From an uncultured Rhodobacterales bacterium (GTDB lineage: Bacteria > Pseudomonadota > Alphaproteobacteria > Rhodobacterales > Rhodobacteraceae), in the NCBI GenBank assembly GCA_903845215.1, contig CAIMWI010000036.1, positions 52,978 through 116,977 of the forward strand: a DNA stretch of 64,000 nt. Reading direction: 5' to 3'. How positions within the stretch are numbered: the stretch's first letter is position 1; every line of letters starts with the position of its first letter. Positions 1 to 10,685 of this stretch are shown piece after piece. The notes below the pieces were generated by a model, which was not told the origin of the DNA, searched no databases, and worked only from the letters and a program-made list of their open reading frames with translations. A program made the translations under genes and the position numbers.

Positions 1-73
1 GTCAGCCGCGCTATGGGTGGTGGTTTTGTGCGCAAGATCGTGGCAAAGTCACGGCGCAACACGGGGGCGTTTT

Positions 74-2878
74 ATGACATTCGGCAAGGGCCATCACCTT
101 CACCTGATCGACGGATCGGCCTTTATCTTTCGCGCCTATCACGCTTTGCCGCCCCTGACGCGCAAGTCTGACGGGTTGCCGGTGGGGGCCGTGGCGGGGT
201 TTTGTAATTTGCTCTGGGGCGAGTTGACCACCACCCGCAGTCAGAACGCGCCCACCCATATTGCGGTGATCTTTGATGCGGGCGCGAAAACCTTTCGCAA
301 CGACATCTTCCCCGCCTACAAGGCCAACCGCCCGCCCCTGCCCGAAGACCTGCGCCCGCAGTTCCCCTTAACGCGCGATGCGACACGGGCCTTTAACGTC
401 GCTTGCATCGAAATGGCAGGCTACGAGGCTGATGATATCATCGCCACCTTGGCCAAACGCGCCAGTGCGGCGGGGGGGACGGTGACGATCCTGTCGTCGG
501 ACAAGGATCTGATGCAGTTGATCGGCGACGGTGTCGATATGCACGATCCGATGAAGAACAAGCGCCTTGGGCTGGACGAGGTGATGGAAAAGTTCGGCGT
601 CGCCCCTGACCGGGTGGTCGATGTGCAATCCTTGGCGGGTGATTCGGTCGATAACGTGCCGGGTGCGCCGGGCATCGGGCTGAAGACCGCAGCCCTGCTT
701 ATTCAGGAATACGGCGATCTTGACACGCTCTTGGCGCGGGCGGGCGAAATCAAGCAGCCCAAGCGGCGTGAGGCTTTGGTCGATCACGCCGACCAAATCC
801 GCCTTTCGCGCCAACTGGTGACGCTGAAAGACGACACGCCGATTGAGGTGGATCTGGCCAGCTTTGAACTGCGCGCGCCAGAACCCGAAGCGATCATGGC
901 CTTCTTGCAAGAGATGGAATTTCAAACGCTGATCCGGCGGGTTTCGGAAAAGCTGAAAATTGACGCGCCTGTCTTGGCGGCAGGCAAGGGGTTTGAGGTG
1001 GCAGGGGCCCATGACGCCCCGCAGGCGCAGGCCCTGCCCTTTGACACAACCGCCTACACCTGCATCCGCGATGCCCAAACGCTGGAGGCCTGGATCGCCC
1101 GCGCCTATGCGCGGGGCTATTTGGCGGTCGACACCGAAACCACCAGCCTTGACGAAATGCAGGCCGAGATTGTGGGCATCTCAATGTGCATCGATCCGGG
1201 GCAAGCGGCCTATATCCCCTTGCTGCACCGCACGGGCACGGATGATCTTTTGGGCGCTGTCACCCTGACCGAGGGCCAAATGCCGCGCGACGCGGTGCTG
1301 GCGCTTTTGAAGCCGCTGTTGGAAGACGACGCGGTTTTGAAGATTGGCCAGAATATGAAATACGATGCCAAAATCTTCGCGCGTCTTGGCATCCACGTTG
1401 CCCCGATCGACGACACGATGCTGATGTCTTACGCCATGCACGCCGGCCTGCATAACCACGGCATGGACGAACTGTCCGACCGTTATCTGGGCCATTCCAC
1501 CATTCCGATCAAAGATTTGATCGGGTCGGGCAAATCGGCCATCACCTTTGACCGTGTACCCCTAGACAAAGCCGTGGCCTATGCCGCCGAGGACGCCGAT
1601 GTCACCTTGCGCCTGTGGCAGGCGTTCAAGCCCAAGCTGCACAGCGCCCATGTGACCACAGTGTACGAAACACTCGAACGCCCCTTGGTCGCGGTTTTGG
1701 CCGAGATGGAAATGGCGGGGATTGCGGTTGACCGACACACCCTGTCGCGCATGTCGGGGGCCTTTGCGCAAAAGATGGCCCAGCTTGAAGAAGAAATCCA
1801 AACGCTGGCCGGCCAAGCGTTCAACGTCGGCTCGCCCAAGCAACTGGGCGAGATATTGTTTGACAAGATGGCCCTGCCCGGTGGCGAAAAGGGTAAGAAC
1901 GGCGCTTACGGCACGGGCGCGGATGTGCTGGAAGATCTGGCAACCGAACACGAACTGCCCGGCCGCGTGCTGGATTGGCGCCAACTTGCCAAGTTGAAAT
2001 CGACCTACACCGATGCGCTGCAAGACCATATCAACCCCGAAACCGGCCGCGTGCACACCAGCTATTCCATCACGGGCGCTGTGACGGGGCGCTTATCTTC
2101 CACCGATCCGAATTTGCAAAACATCCCCGTGCGGTCAGAAGAAGGCCGCCGCATCCGCGAGGCGTTTGTGGCCCCCAAGGGCAAGGTTCTGGTATCGTTA
2201 GACTATTCCCAGATCGAACTACGTATTCTGGCCCATATCGCCGATATTCCCGCCTTGCAGCAAAGCTTTCGCGACGGGATCGACATTCACGCCATGACCG
2301 CATCCGAGATGTTCAACGTGCCGTTGGATCAGATGACCTCTGACATCCGCCGCAGGGCCAAGGCGATCAACTTCGGCGTGATCTACGGCATTTCCGGCTT
2401 TGGCCTAGCGCGCAACCTGCGCATCCCAAGGGCCGAAGCGCAGGGATTTATCGACCGCTATTTCGAACGCTTCCCCGGCATTAAAGAATATATGGCAACC
2501 ACGGTGAAATTTGCCCAAGAGCACGGCTATGTCCAAACCCTGTTCGGCCGCAAAATCCACACGCCCGATATCAACGCCAAAGGCCCGGGGGCCGGCTTTG
2601 CCAAACGCGCCGCGATCAACGCGCCGATCCAAGGCACGGCGGCCGACGTGATCCGCCGCGCGATGATCCGCATGCCTGCGGCCATTGCCGACCTGCCCGC
2701 CAAAATGCTGCTGCAAGTGCATGACGAACTGCTGTTCGAGGTGGACGAACCCGCCGCCGACACCCTGATTGCGGTGGCAAAACAGGTGATGGAGGGGGCA
2801 TCCCACCCCGCTGTCCACCTGAAAGTGCCGTTGATCGTTGAGGCGGGCAAAGGGGCCAACTGGGCGCAGGCGCATTGA
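74..2878 (+). CDS. polA: DNA polymerase I
   Basis: MTFGKGHHLHLIDGSAFIFRAYHALPP start; 5'-3' exo domain, 3'-5' exo DTETTSLD, polymerase motifs (DYSQIELR, RRRAKAINFGVIYG, QVHDELLFEV). Confidence 0.97.
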   Translation: MTFGKGHHLHLIDGSAFIFRAYHALPPLTRKSDGLPVGAVAGFCNLLWGELTTTRSQNAPTHIAVIFDAGAKTFRNDIFPAYKANRPPLPEDLRPQFPLTRDATRAFNVACIEMAGYEADDIIATLAKRASAAGGTVTILSSDKDLMQLIGDGVDMHDPMKNKRLGLDEVMEKFGVAPDRVVDVQSLAGDSVDNVPGAPGIGLKTAALLIQEYGDLDTLLARAGEIKQPKRREALVDHADQIRLSRQLVTLKDDTPIEVDLASFELRAPEPEAIMAFLQEMEFQTLIRRVSEKLKIDAPVLAAGKGFEVAGAHDAPQAQALPFDTTAYTCIRDAQTLEAWIARAYARGYLAVDTETTSLDEMQAEIVGISMCIDPGQAAYIPLLHRTGTDDLLGAVTLTEGQMPRDAVLALLKPLLEDDAVLKIGQNMKYDAKIFARLGIHVAPIDDTMLMSYAMHAGLHNHGMDELSDRYLGHSTIPIKDLIGSGKSAITFDRVPLDKAVAYAAEDADVTLRLWQAFKPKLHSAHVTTVYETLERPLVAVLAEMEMAGIAVDRHTLSRMSGAFAQKMAQLEEEIQTLAGQAFNVGSPKQLGEILFDKMALPGGEKGKNGAYGTGADVLEDLATEHELPGRVLDWRQLAKLKSTYTDALQDHINPETGRVHTSYSITGAVTGRLSSTDPNLQNIPVRSEEGRRIREAFVAPKGKVLVSLDYSQIELRILAHIADIPALQQSFRDGIDIHAMTASEMFNVPLDQMTSDIRRRAKAINFGVIYGISGFGLARNLRIPRAEAQGFIDRYFERFPGIKEYMATTVKFAQEHGYVQTLFGRKIHTPDINAKGPGAGFAKRAAINAPIQGTAADVIRRAMIRMPAAIADLPAKMLLQVHDELLFEVDEPAADTLIAVAKQVMEGASHPAVHLKVPLIVEAGKGANWAQAH

Positions 2879-3002
2879 GGGCATAGATAAAACATTGCTG
2901 GCCAGATAGCTGGTGAAACACCTTGCAACCCTGCGGCTTGCGGCCTATATCGCCTTCAACAGCGGTTTCAGGGTCCAAACCTGAAGCTACCGACCTACCT
3001 TG

Positions 3003-3023
3003 CGGGCCTGTCGGCCCGTTTTT
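3003..3023 (+). terminator. Rho-independent terminator-like hairpin in the polA-rimP gap (possible leader attenuator)
   Basis: CGGGCC-TGTC-GGCCCG perfect 6-bp stem followed by TTTTT. Confidence 0.7.
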
Positions 3024-3040
3024 CATTTCTAGGACCACAC

Positions 3041-3643
3041 ATGTCTGATCTGATCGCCAAAACCGCCATGGATCGCCGCTTGGCCGATATCATCACGCCG
3101 GTCATCGAAGGCTTGGGCTTTGAACTGGTGCGCGTGCGCCTGATGGGCGGGGCGACGCGGATTTTGCAGATCATGGCTGACCGGCCCGAAGGCGGCATTG
3201 GCGTAGATGAATGCGGCGAGATTTCGACGGCTGTGTCGGCCACGCTGGATGTGGAAGACCCGATCGAAGAAAACTATGTTCTGGAAGTCTCGTCCCCCGG
3301 CATCGACCGCCCGCTGACACGGTTGAAGGATTTTGAGATGTGGAAGGGCTGGGAAGCCCGACTGGAAACCACCGAACTGGTCGATGGCCGCCGCCGCTTT
3401 AAGGGTGGATTGATGGGTATCGAAGGCGAAGAGGTTCTGATCGAGATCGAAGAGGGCGGCCAAGAGGTGATCATCGGGCTGAACTTCGAATGGCTTGCCG
3501 ATGCCAAGCTGATCCTGACCGACGAGTTGATCGCCGAAATGCTGCGCCAGCGCAAAGTGCTGGACATCGACGAAACCGAGTTTGACGAAATTGAACACTC
3601 CGAAGGCGAGGAAGAAGACCCCGCCGACGCAACCAAACACTGA
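3041..3643 (+). CDS. rimP: Ribosome maturation factor RimP
   Basis: [29 protein letters not shown] motifs; directly upstream of nusA. Confidence 0.95.
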   Translation: MSDLIAKTAMDRRLADIITPVIEGLGFELVRVRLMGGATRILQIMADRPEGGIGVDECGEISTAVSATLDVEDPIEENYVLEVSSPGIDRPLTRLKDFEMWKGWEARLETTELVDGRRRFKGGLMGIEGEEVLIEIEEGGQEVIIGLNFEWLADAKLILTDELIAEMLRQRKVLDIDETEFDEIEHSEGEEEDPADATKH

Positions 3644-3659
3644 AGCCGGGAGAAGACCT

Positions 3660-5255
3660 ATGGCGATTACCTCTGCCAACCAGCTTGAACTTTTGCAAAC
3701 TGCCGAAGCGGTGGCGCGCGAAAAGATGATCGACCCTGAACTGGTGATCCAGGCCATGGAGGACAGCTTAGCGCGTGCCGCCAAATCGCGCTATGGCGCG
3801 GAAATGGACATTCGTGTCAGCATCGACCGCAAGACCGGCCGCGCCACCTTTGCCCGCGTGCGCACCGTTGTCGAAGACGACCTGCAAGAAAATCACCACG
3901 CGCAGATCACGGTCAAACAGGCGATGGCTTACAAGCCCGACGCGCAGATCGGTGATGAAATCATCGACGAGGTTCCCCCCGTTGATCTGGGCCGAATCGC
4001 TGCCCAGTCGGCCAAGCAAGTGATCTTGCAAAAGGTTCGCGAAGCTGAACGCGATCGCCAGTTCGAAGAATTCAAAGACCGCAAGGGCACGATCATCAAC
4101 GGTCAGGTCAAGCGCGAAGAATATGGCAACATCATCGTCGACATCGGGCGCGGCGAGGCGATTTTGCGCCGCAACGAAAAGATCGGCCGCGAATCCTATC
4201 GCCCGAACGACCGCATCCGCGCCTATATCAAAGACGTGCGCCGCGAGGCGCGCGGCCCGCAGATCTTCTTGTCGCGCACCGATCCGCAGTTCATGGCGGA
4301 ACTGTTCAAGATGGAAGTGCCCGAAATCTATGACGGCATCATCGAAATCAAAGCCGTGGCCCGCGACCCGGGCTCACGCGCCAAGATCGCTGTGATTTCT
4401 TATGACAACTCGATTGATCCCGTCGGTGCCTGCGTCGGTATGCGCGGCAGCCGTGTGCAGGCCGTGGTTAACGAATTGCAGGGCGAAAAGATTGACATCA
4501 TTCCGTGGAACCAAGATCAGGCGACCTTCTTGGTGAACGCGCTGCAACCGGCCGAAGTGTCGAAAGTGGTGATTGACGAAGAAGCCGGCAAGATCACCGT
4601 CGTGGTGCCGGACGAGCAATTGTCGCTGGCCATCGGCCGTCGCGGGCAGAACGTGCGCTTGGCCAGCCAACTGACGGCGCTGGATATCGACATCATGACC
4701 GAATCCGACGAATCCGCCCGCCGTCAGGCCGAATTCGCCGAACGCACCAAGTTGTTCATGGAAACCTTGGATATTGACGAAATGATGTCGCAGCTTCTTG
4801 TCTCGGAAGGCTTCACCAATCTGGAAGAAGTTGCCTATGTCGAAACCGAAGAGCTTTTGTCGATTGACGGGTTCGATGAAGGCACAGCTGGCGAATTGCA
4901 GGCCCGCGCCCGCGATTATTTGGAAGCGGCCAACAACAAGGCGCTTGAAAACGCTAAAGGATTTGGCGTGCAAGACGAATTGATCGCCTTTGAAGGCCTG
5001 ACGCCGCAAATGCTGGAAGCCTTGGGCAAAGAGGGCATCAAGTCGCTGGAAGACTTTGCGACTTGTGCCGACTGGGAATTGTCGGGCGGCTGGACCACCG
5101 TCAATGGCCAGCGCGTCAAGGACGAGGGCATTTTGGAAAAGTTTGAAGTCAGCTTGGAAGAGGCGCAGGTTTTGGTGATGACGGCGCGGGTTATGCTAGG
5201 CTGGGTCGATCCGACTGCCCTAGACCCCGCCCAAGACGCGGAGGACGAGGCCTAA
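3660..5255 (+). CDS. nusA: Transcription termination/antitermination protein NusA
   Basis: [23 protein letters not shown]1/KH domains ([25 protein letters not shown]); order rimP-nusA-ylxR-infB. Confidence 0.97.
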   Translation: MAITSANQLELLQTAEAVAREKMIDPELVIQAMEDSLARAAKSRYGAEMDIRVSIDRKTGRATFARVRTVVEDDLQENHHAQITVKQAMAYKPDAQIGDEIIDEVPPVDLGRIAAQSAKQVILQKVREAERDRQFEEFKDRKGTIINGQVKREEYGNIIVDIGRGEAILRRNEKIGRESYRPNDRIRAYIKDVRREARGPQIFLSRTDPQFMAELFKMEVPEIYDGIIEIKAVARDPGSRAKIAVISYDNSIDPVGACVGMRGSRVQAVVNELQGEKIDIIPWNQDQATFLVNALQPAEVSKVVIDEEAGKITVVVPDEQLSLAIGRRGQNVRLASQLTALDIDIMTESDESARRQAEFAERTKLFMETLDIDEMMSQLLVSEGFTNLEEVAYVETEELLSIDGFDEGTAGELQARARDYLEAANNKALENAKGFGVQDELIAFEGLTPQMLEALGKEGIKSLEDFATCADWELSGGWTTVNGQRVKDEGILEKFEVSLEEAQVLVMTARVMLGWVDPTALDPAQDAEDEA

Positions 5256-5274
5256 GGTAGGCCTCGGAACGCCC

Positions 5275-5913
5275 TTGACCCGCGGCGGCCGCACCAACGA
5301 CCAAGACGATCCCGAGCGCAAGTGTATTGTGACCGGGGAAGTTCAGCCCAAGGCTGGGCTGATCCGATTTTGCCTTGACCCCGAAGGGCAGGTGACGCCA
5401 GACATTCTAGGCCGCCTTCCGGGGCGCGGCTTTTATGTCTCGGCCGACCGCAAGGCGATTGAAAAGGCGGCGGCGAAGGGTCTGTTTGCCCGCGCTGCCA
5501 AGCAACCGGTCAAAGTGCCAGAAGGCCTGGCTGATCTGGTCGAGGCGCTGTTGCTGCGACAGGTGCAAAACACGATCTCGCTGTGTCGCAAGGCCAATGC
5601 CGCCGTGACAGGGTATGAGAAGGTGAAAGAATGGTTGATGGATGGCCGCGCAAGGGTGCTGATTCAGGCAGCTGACGGGTCGGAACGCGGAAAGACGAAG
5701 TTGAGGCCTCCGGAAATCGGGGGAAAGTTTATTGGGTGCCTCACGGCACGGGAATTGGGTTTGTCCTTTGGGCGCGAACGTGCGATACACGCCGCGCTTG
5801 CGGCTGGTGTACTTACGACTCGTGTTGTAGAGGAAGCGGCAAGGCTGGGGGGGCTGCGAGAGCAGGTTTCCGGGCATGATGGCGGCGCGGATGCCGCCTT
5901 GAAGGATATGTAG
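5275..5913 (+). CDS. ylxR: YlxR-family (DUF448) RNA-binding protein with L7Ae-like C-terminal part
   Basis: [19 protein letters not shown]...GRGFYVS; between nusA and infB; TTG start. Confidence 0.85.
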   Translation: MTRGGRTNDQDDPERKCIVTGEVQPKAGLIRFCLDPEGQVTPDILGRLPGRGFYVSADRKAIEKAAAKGLFARAAKQPVKVPEGLADLVEALLLRQVQNTISLCRKANAAVTGYEKVKEWLMDGRARVLIQAADGSERGKTKLRPPEIGGKFIGCLTARELGLSFGRERAIHAALAAGVLTTRVVEEAARLGGLREQVSGHDGGADAALKDM

Positions 5914-5918
5914 GACGC

Positions 5919-8504
5919 ATGAGCGATACAGACGGCAAAAAACCCCACGGCTTGGGTGGCGCACCTCGTTCCGGTCAGGTGAAGCAAAGCTTCTCGCATG
6001 GCCGCACGAAAAGTGTCGTGGTTGAGGTCAAGCGCAAGCTGACAGTGGTGCCCAATAAGGGCGCCGCACCAACACCGGGCACGGGGGCAGCTGTGGCCAC
6101 CTCTCCGCGGTTGGGCGACCCGTCCAAGCGGCCGGCAGGTATTTCGGATGCCGAGATGGAGCGCCGCATGTCTGCCCTGCGCGCCGCCAAAGCGCGCGAG
6201 GTTGACGATGCGAACAAACGCGCCGCTGACGAAAAATCCCGTGAAGAAGATCGCCAGCGCAAGCGTGAAGAAAACGAGATCAAGGAACGCGAACAGCGCG
6301 AAGCCGAAGCCGTCGCCCGCAGCAAGGCCGAAGAAGAAGAGCGTGTGAAGGCACAAGCCGCCGCCGCTGCCGCCCAGGCTGCACAAGACGCGCGTCAAGC
6401 CAGTGCCGGACAATCCCGCGCCGAGCCCCGTTCAGCGGCAGCGCCTTCGTCGCGCGCACCGTCGCGACCTTCGCCTGCAACGCCTGTGGAAGATGCTGTG
6501 TCTCGTGGCCCAGCCTCTGCCAAGCCGGGCTTGCCGCCGCGCCGCACTGACCGTGAACGCGAAGACAGAGAGCGCGCCGCCAGCAAAGCCAAAGGCGAAG
6601 AAGGCCGCCGCGCTGGTAAGTTGACCCTCTCTGACGCCGTAGCCGACGAAGGGGGCCGCCAGCGCAGCATGGCGGCGATGAAGCGCAAACAAGAAAAGGC
6701 CCGCCTGAAGGCTTTGGGCCTTGGGCTAAAGCCTGAAAAGCAAGTCCGCGATGTGCAGTTGCCTGAAACCATCGTTGTGTCAGAACTGGCGAACCGCATG
6801 GCGGAACGTGGCGCTGACGTGGTCAAATCGCTCATGAAAATGGGTATGATGGTCACGATGAACCAAGCGATTGATGCCGACACAGCGGAACTGGTGATCG
6901 AAGAATTCGGCCACCGCGCCCTGCGTGTGACGGATGCCGACGTGGAACAGGCGATTGACACAGTCAAGGACAAGTCTGAAGACTTGGTGTCGCGTCCGCC
7001 GATTGTGACGATCATGGGCCACGTTGATCACGGCAAAACCTCGCTTTTGGATGCCATTCGCCATGCCAATGTGGTGTCGGGCGAAGCTGGCGGGATCACG
7101 CAGCACATCGGGGCCTATCAGGTGAAAACCGCCAACGGCCAGTTGGTGACTTTCCTTGACACGCCGGGCCACGCGGCCTTTACCTCGATGCGTTCGCGCG
7201 GCGCACATGTGACCGACATCGTTATTCTGGTCGTGGCCGCCGATGATGCGGTGATGCCGCAAACTGTGGAAGCCATCGCCCATGCGAAGGCGGCCAAGGT
7301 TCCGATGATCGTTGCGATCAACAAGATCGACAAATACGAAGCCAATCCGACGAAAGTGCGCACCGATCTGCTGCAACACAGCGTCGTGGTCGAGGAAATG
7401 TCGGGCGACGTGCAAGATGTTGAAGTCTCGGCCAAAACTGGCAAGGGCATTGACAACCTGTTGGAAGCTATCGCGTTGCAAGCCGAGATTTTGGAACTGC
7501 GCTCTAACCCCAACCGTCAAGCGGCAGGGGCTGTGATTGAAGCCAAGCTCGATTCGGGCCGCGGCCCGGTGGCCACTGTTCTGGTGCAAAACGGCACGCT
7601 GCGCAAAGGCGACATCTTTGTTGTGGGCCAGCAGTGGGGCAAGGTGCGCGCCCTGATCAATGACAGGGGCGAGACTGTGACCGAAGCAGGTCCATCGGTT
7701 CCCGTCGAAGTGCTGGGCCTGTCGGGCACACCGCACGCAGGTGACACGCTGAACGTGGTCAACACCGAAGCTGAAGCCCGCGAAATTGCCGACTACCGCG
7801 AAAAAGCCTCCAAGGACAAACGCGCTGCTGTGGGCGCTGCCACAACGATGGAACAGCTGATGGCCAAGGCCAAGGCAGACCTGACGGTGGCAGAACTGCC
7901 GATCATCGTGAAAGCCGACGTGCAAGGCTCGGCCGAAGCGATCGTGCAGGCGCTGGAAAAGATCGGCAACGACGAGGTGCGCGTGCGTGTGCTTCACTCG
8001 GGTGTGGGCGCGATCACCGATACCGACGTGGGCTTGGCCGAAGCCAGCAAAGCGCCAATCATCGGCTTTAACGTGCGCGCCAATGCCACGGCCCGCGCCT
8101 CAGCCACGCAAAAGGGCGTCGATGTGCGCTACTATTCGATCATCTATGATCTGGTCGATGACATCAAGAAAGCCGCCTCTGGCCTGCTGAAAGCCGAGAT
8201 CCGCGAAACCTTTATCGGCTATGCGACAATTAAAGAGGTCTTCAAGATCACGACCATCGGCAATGTGGCCGGGTGCTTGGTTACCGAAGGCGTTGCCCGC
8301 CGGTCGGCAGGTGTGCGTTTGCTGCGTGACAATGTGGTCATTCACGAGGGCACGCTGAAAACGCTGAAGCGCTTTAAGGACGAGGTCAAGGATGTGCCGA
8401 TGGGCCAAGAATGCGGCATGGCATTTGAACGCTACGAGGACATCCGGTCAGGCGATGTGATCGAAATCTTCGAGCGCGAAGAAGTCCAACGCACGCTGGC
8501 ATGA
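5919..8504 (+). CDS. infB: Translation initiation factor IF-2
   Basis: [43 protein letters not shown]; charged low-complexity N-terminus. Confidence 0.98.
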   Translation: MSDTDGKKPHGLGGAPRSGQVKQSFSHGRTKSVVVEVKRKLTVVPNKGAAPTPGTGAAVATSPRLGDPSKRPAGISDAEMERRMSALRAAKAREVDDANKRAADEKSREEDRQRKREENEIKEREQREAEAVARSKAEEEERVKAQAAAAAAQAAQDARQASAGQSRAEPRSAAAPSSRAPSRPSPATPVEDAVSRGPASAKPGLPPRRTDREREDRERAASKAKGEEGRRAGKLTLSDAVADEGGRQRSMAAMKRKQEKARLKALGLGLKPEKQVRDVQLPETIVVSELANRMAERGADVVKSLMKMGMMVTMNQAIDADTAELVIEEFGHRALRVTDADVEQAIDTVKDKSEDLVSRPPIVTIMGHVDHGKTSLLDAIRHANVVSGEAGGITQHIGAYQVKTANGQLVTFLDTPGHAAFTSMRSRGAHVTDIVILVVAADDAVMPQTVEAIAHAKAAKVPMIVAINKIDKYEANPTKVRTDLLQHSVVVEEMSGDVQDVEVSAKTGKGIDNLLEAIALQAEILELRSNPNRQAAGAVIEAKLDSGRGPVATVLVQNGTLRKGDIFVVGQQWGKVRALINDRGETVTEAGPSVPVEVLGLSGTPHAGDTLNVVNTEAEAREIADYREKASKDKRAAVGAATTMEQLMAKAKADLTVAELPIIVKADVQGSAEAIVQALEKIGNDEVRVRVLHSGVGAITDTDVGLAEASKAPIIGFNVRANATARASATQKGVDVRYYSIIYDLVDDIKKAASGLLKAEIRETFIGYATIKEVFKITTIGNVAGCLVTEGVARRSAGVRLLRDNVVIHEGTLKTLKRFKDEVKDVPMGQECGMAFERYEDIRSGDVIEIFEREEVQRTLA

Positions 8505-8532
8505 TTTAAGCTGCAAAAGCGCCGTTCATTCC

Positions 8533-8570
8533 AAATCAAAAGGCCGGGCTATTGCCCGGCCTTTTGATTT
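8533..8570. terminator. Bidirectional intrinsic terminator after infB
   Basis: Perfect 17-bp inverted repeat AAATCAAAAGGCCGGGC-TATT-GCCCGGCCTTTTGATTT. Confidence 0.9.
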
Positions 8571-8724
8571 AGGATTCTGTGGTTTCGCGGGCCTTAAACG
8601 GCGTTACAGGACGCCCAATAAAGGTGCCTTCATATACTTTGATAGCGATCTGACCATCCCCAAGCTCTTTGAGGAATGTTCCCTGAATGTAAACGCTGCT
8701 GCCGATTGTTATCGTTCTAAGCAT
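8569..8724 (-). CDS. Small uncharacterised protein (51 aa), absent from the supplied ORF track
   Basis: Translation MLRTITIGSSVYIQGTFLKELGDGQIAIKVYEGTFIGRPVTPFKARETTES; purine-rich AGGGG upstream; stop abuts the terminator. Confidence 0.55.
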   Translation of the reverse strand: MLRTITIGSSVYIQGTFLKELGDGQIAIKVYEGTFIGRPVTPFKARETTES

Positions 8725-8863
8725 GGCCCCTGCTTCACTTCATTTAGGAGCATCCTATGGCGCAAAAGCCGCCGCGTAAATCTGCGCTTTGGGTGGTTTG
8801 TTCACTCTTAAGGTCACTGCAATGCCCCAAAGTTGCAAGACGTTCTTCATGCGCCGCTGTGGG

Positions 8864-9262
8864 TTACAGCCAGTCGCGCAAGATGGGGATAAGCGGGATA
8901 TCAGCCGGCGGCATGGGATAATCGCGCAAACGGTCGGGCCTAACCCAAGCCAGCGTCTGCCCCTCACGCGGGTTGGGCACTCCCTCCCAGCGTCGGCAGG
9001 CAAACAGCGGCATAAGCAGGTGAAAGCGTTCGTAGGCGTGGCTGGCGAAGGTCAGCGGCGCGAGACAGCTTTGCCAGGTGTTAATGCCCAACTCTTCGTG
9101 CAATTCGCGGATCAGCGCAGCTTCGGGGGTTTCCCCCGCCTCGACCTTGCCACCTGGAAACTCCCACAGTCCCGCCATCGACTTGCCCTCGGGCCGTTGC
9201 GCCAACAGAACGCGGCCGTCAGCATCTATCAAAGCCACAGCCGCGACAAGAAGGATGGTCAT
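8864..9262 (-). CDS. mutT: MutT/NUDIX 8-oxo-dGTP diphosphatase
   Basis: Nudix box GGKVEAGETPEAALIRELHEELG. Confidence 0.92.
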   Translation of the reverse strand: MTILLVAAVALIDADGRVLLAQRPEGKSMAGLWEFPGGKVEAGETPEAALIRELHEELGINTWQSCLAPLTFASHAYERFHLLMPLFACRRWEGVPNPREGQTLAWVRPDRLRDYPMPPADIPLIPILRDWL

Positions 9263-9285
9263 GCCGCAGGCCCTGCTGACAGGCC

Positions 9286-9332
9286 GGGGGCTAGCCCCCG
9301 AACCCCCAGAGTGTTTGTGCCAAGATGAAGAA
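9286..9332 (+). repeat. Dispersed intergenic repeat copy 1
   Basis: GGGGGCTAGCCCCC palindrome followed by GAACCCCCAGAGTGTTTGTGCCAAGATGAAGAA; near-identical to 62205-62250. Confidence 0.75.
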
Positions 9333-9343
9333 CAATAGGCACG

Positions 9344-10675
9344 TTAAGACCGATAATCGGCGTTGATTTCGATATAGCGGTTGGTCAGATCACAAGTCCA
9401 AACCTTGCGCTTGCCGCGTCCTAGGCCCATGTCGACCGAGATCACAATATCTGACTGCAGCATATAATTTGCGCCGTCTTCTTCGCGGTACTTGGGGTTG
9501 CGCCAGCCTTTACGCGCCACAAGGATATCGCCGAATTTGATGGTGATGCGGTCGCGATCCGCCAAAGCGCCGGATTTGCCAATGGCGGCGACGATGCGGC
9601 CCCAGTTGGGGTCTTGGCCCGCAATCGCTGTCTTGACAAGTGGCGAATTGGCGATGGCCAAAGCCACTTTATGGGCGTCGGTATCCGTCGCTGCACCGGT
9701 GACATTCACTTCGACGAACTTGGTGGCACCTTCGCCGTCGCGGATCACTTGGTGCGCCAGATTAAGCATCACCTCCGCCAACGCCGCCTCGAAGGCTTTG
9801 AGCGTGGGGCCCGCCACGGGGGCAGCATCAGATTGGCCAGTGGCGGCGAGCAAAAGCGTGTCAGAGGTCGAAGTGTCACTGTCTACGGTGATAGAGTTGA
9901 ACGTGGTGTCGGTGTTGCGCGACAGAATTCTTTGCAAGGTGGCGGCACTGATTTTGGCGTCGGTGAAGATATAGACCAACATGGTCGCCATATCGGGGGC
10001 TATCATGCCAGAGCCTTTGGCGATGCCTGCGATATGGATTGTCCCACCCTCGCCCGCAATCGTGGCGGCTGCCCCTTTTGGGAAAGTGTCGGTGGTCATG
10101 ATCGCCTCAGCCGCCATGGAAATGGCATCTTGCTGCAGGCCCGCTTGCAGTGCGGGAACGGCGGCCAAGATGCGGTCATGTGGCAAGGGCTCGCCAATCA
10201 CACCGGTGGAAGAGGAGAAGACGCGGCTAGCAGGCAGGCCCAAAGCCGCGGCAACCCCGCCCGTAATGGCCGCAACCGAAGCGTCGCCCTTAGCCCCAGT
10301 GAAGGCGTTAGAATTTCCAGAGTTCACAACAATCGCAGCCCCCGCACCGCGCGGCACGCGGGCAGTGATTTTAGCCTGACAGTCGCGCACACAGGCCGAA
10401 CGTGTGGTGGAGCGGGTAAACACCCCCGCAATGGTTGTGCCCGGGGCCAAGCGGACCAGCATCACATCCTTGCGGTTTTGATAGCGCACGCCTGCCTCGA
10501 CCGCGGCGAATTCAACGCCGCGGATTTGGGGCAAGGTGGGAAAGCGCGCAGGCGCCAAGGGCGAGACAGGTTTGGCTTTCTTGGCCGCAGGCTTTTGCGC
10601 CTTTTTGGGCCCAGAAAGGGCCTTGATCTCTTTTTTCAGCGCTTTTGCTTCGGCCTTCCAGTCGGTCTTGCCCAT
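9344..10675 (-). CDS. argJ: Bifunctional glutamate N-acetyltransferase/amino-acid acetyltransferase ArgJ with Lys-rich N-terminal extension
   Basis: AGVFTRSTTRSACV, NSGNSNAFTG, catalytic ATMLVYIFTDA; GKTDWKAEAKALKKEIKALSGPKKAQKPAAKKAK extension. Confidence 0.93.
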   Translation of the reverse strand: MGKTDWKAEAKALKKEIKALSGPKKAQKPAAKKAKPVSPLAPARFPTLPQIRGVEFAAVEAGVRYQNRKDVMLVRLAPGTTIAGVFTRSTTRSACVRDCQAKITARVPRGAGAAIVVNSGNSNAFTGAKGDASVAAITGGVAAALGLPASRVFSSSTGVIGEPLPHDRILAAVPALQAGLQQDAISMAAEAIMTTDTFPKGAAATIAGEGGTIHIAGIAKGSGMIAPDMATMLVYIFTDAKISAATLQRILSRNTDTTFNSITVDSDTSTSDTLLLAATGQSDAAPVAGPTLKAFEAALAEVMLNLAHQVIRDGEGATKFVEVNVTGAATDTDAHKVALAIANSPLVKTAIAGQDPNWGRIVAAIGKSGALADRDRITIKFGDILVARKGWRNPKYREEDGANYMLQSDIVISVDMGLGRGKRKVWTCDLTNRYIEINADYRS

Positions 10676-10685
10676 GGCATTCTCC

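Noticed and set aside
368-1078. 236-aa minus-strand ORF inside polA
   Set aside because: Same artefact; no recognisable domain and polA is intact.
6780-7997. 405-aa minus-strand ORF opposite infB
   Set aside because: Lies wholly antisense to infB; long open frames opposite GC-rich genes are a codon-bias artefact. Composition (His/Arg/Gln rich) is not protein-like.
8757-8918. Plus-strand ORF MAQKPPRKSALWVV... with AGGAG upstream
   Set aside because: Runs antisense into mutT and looks like shadow translation, despite the good Shine-Dalgarno-like sequence.
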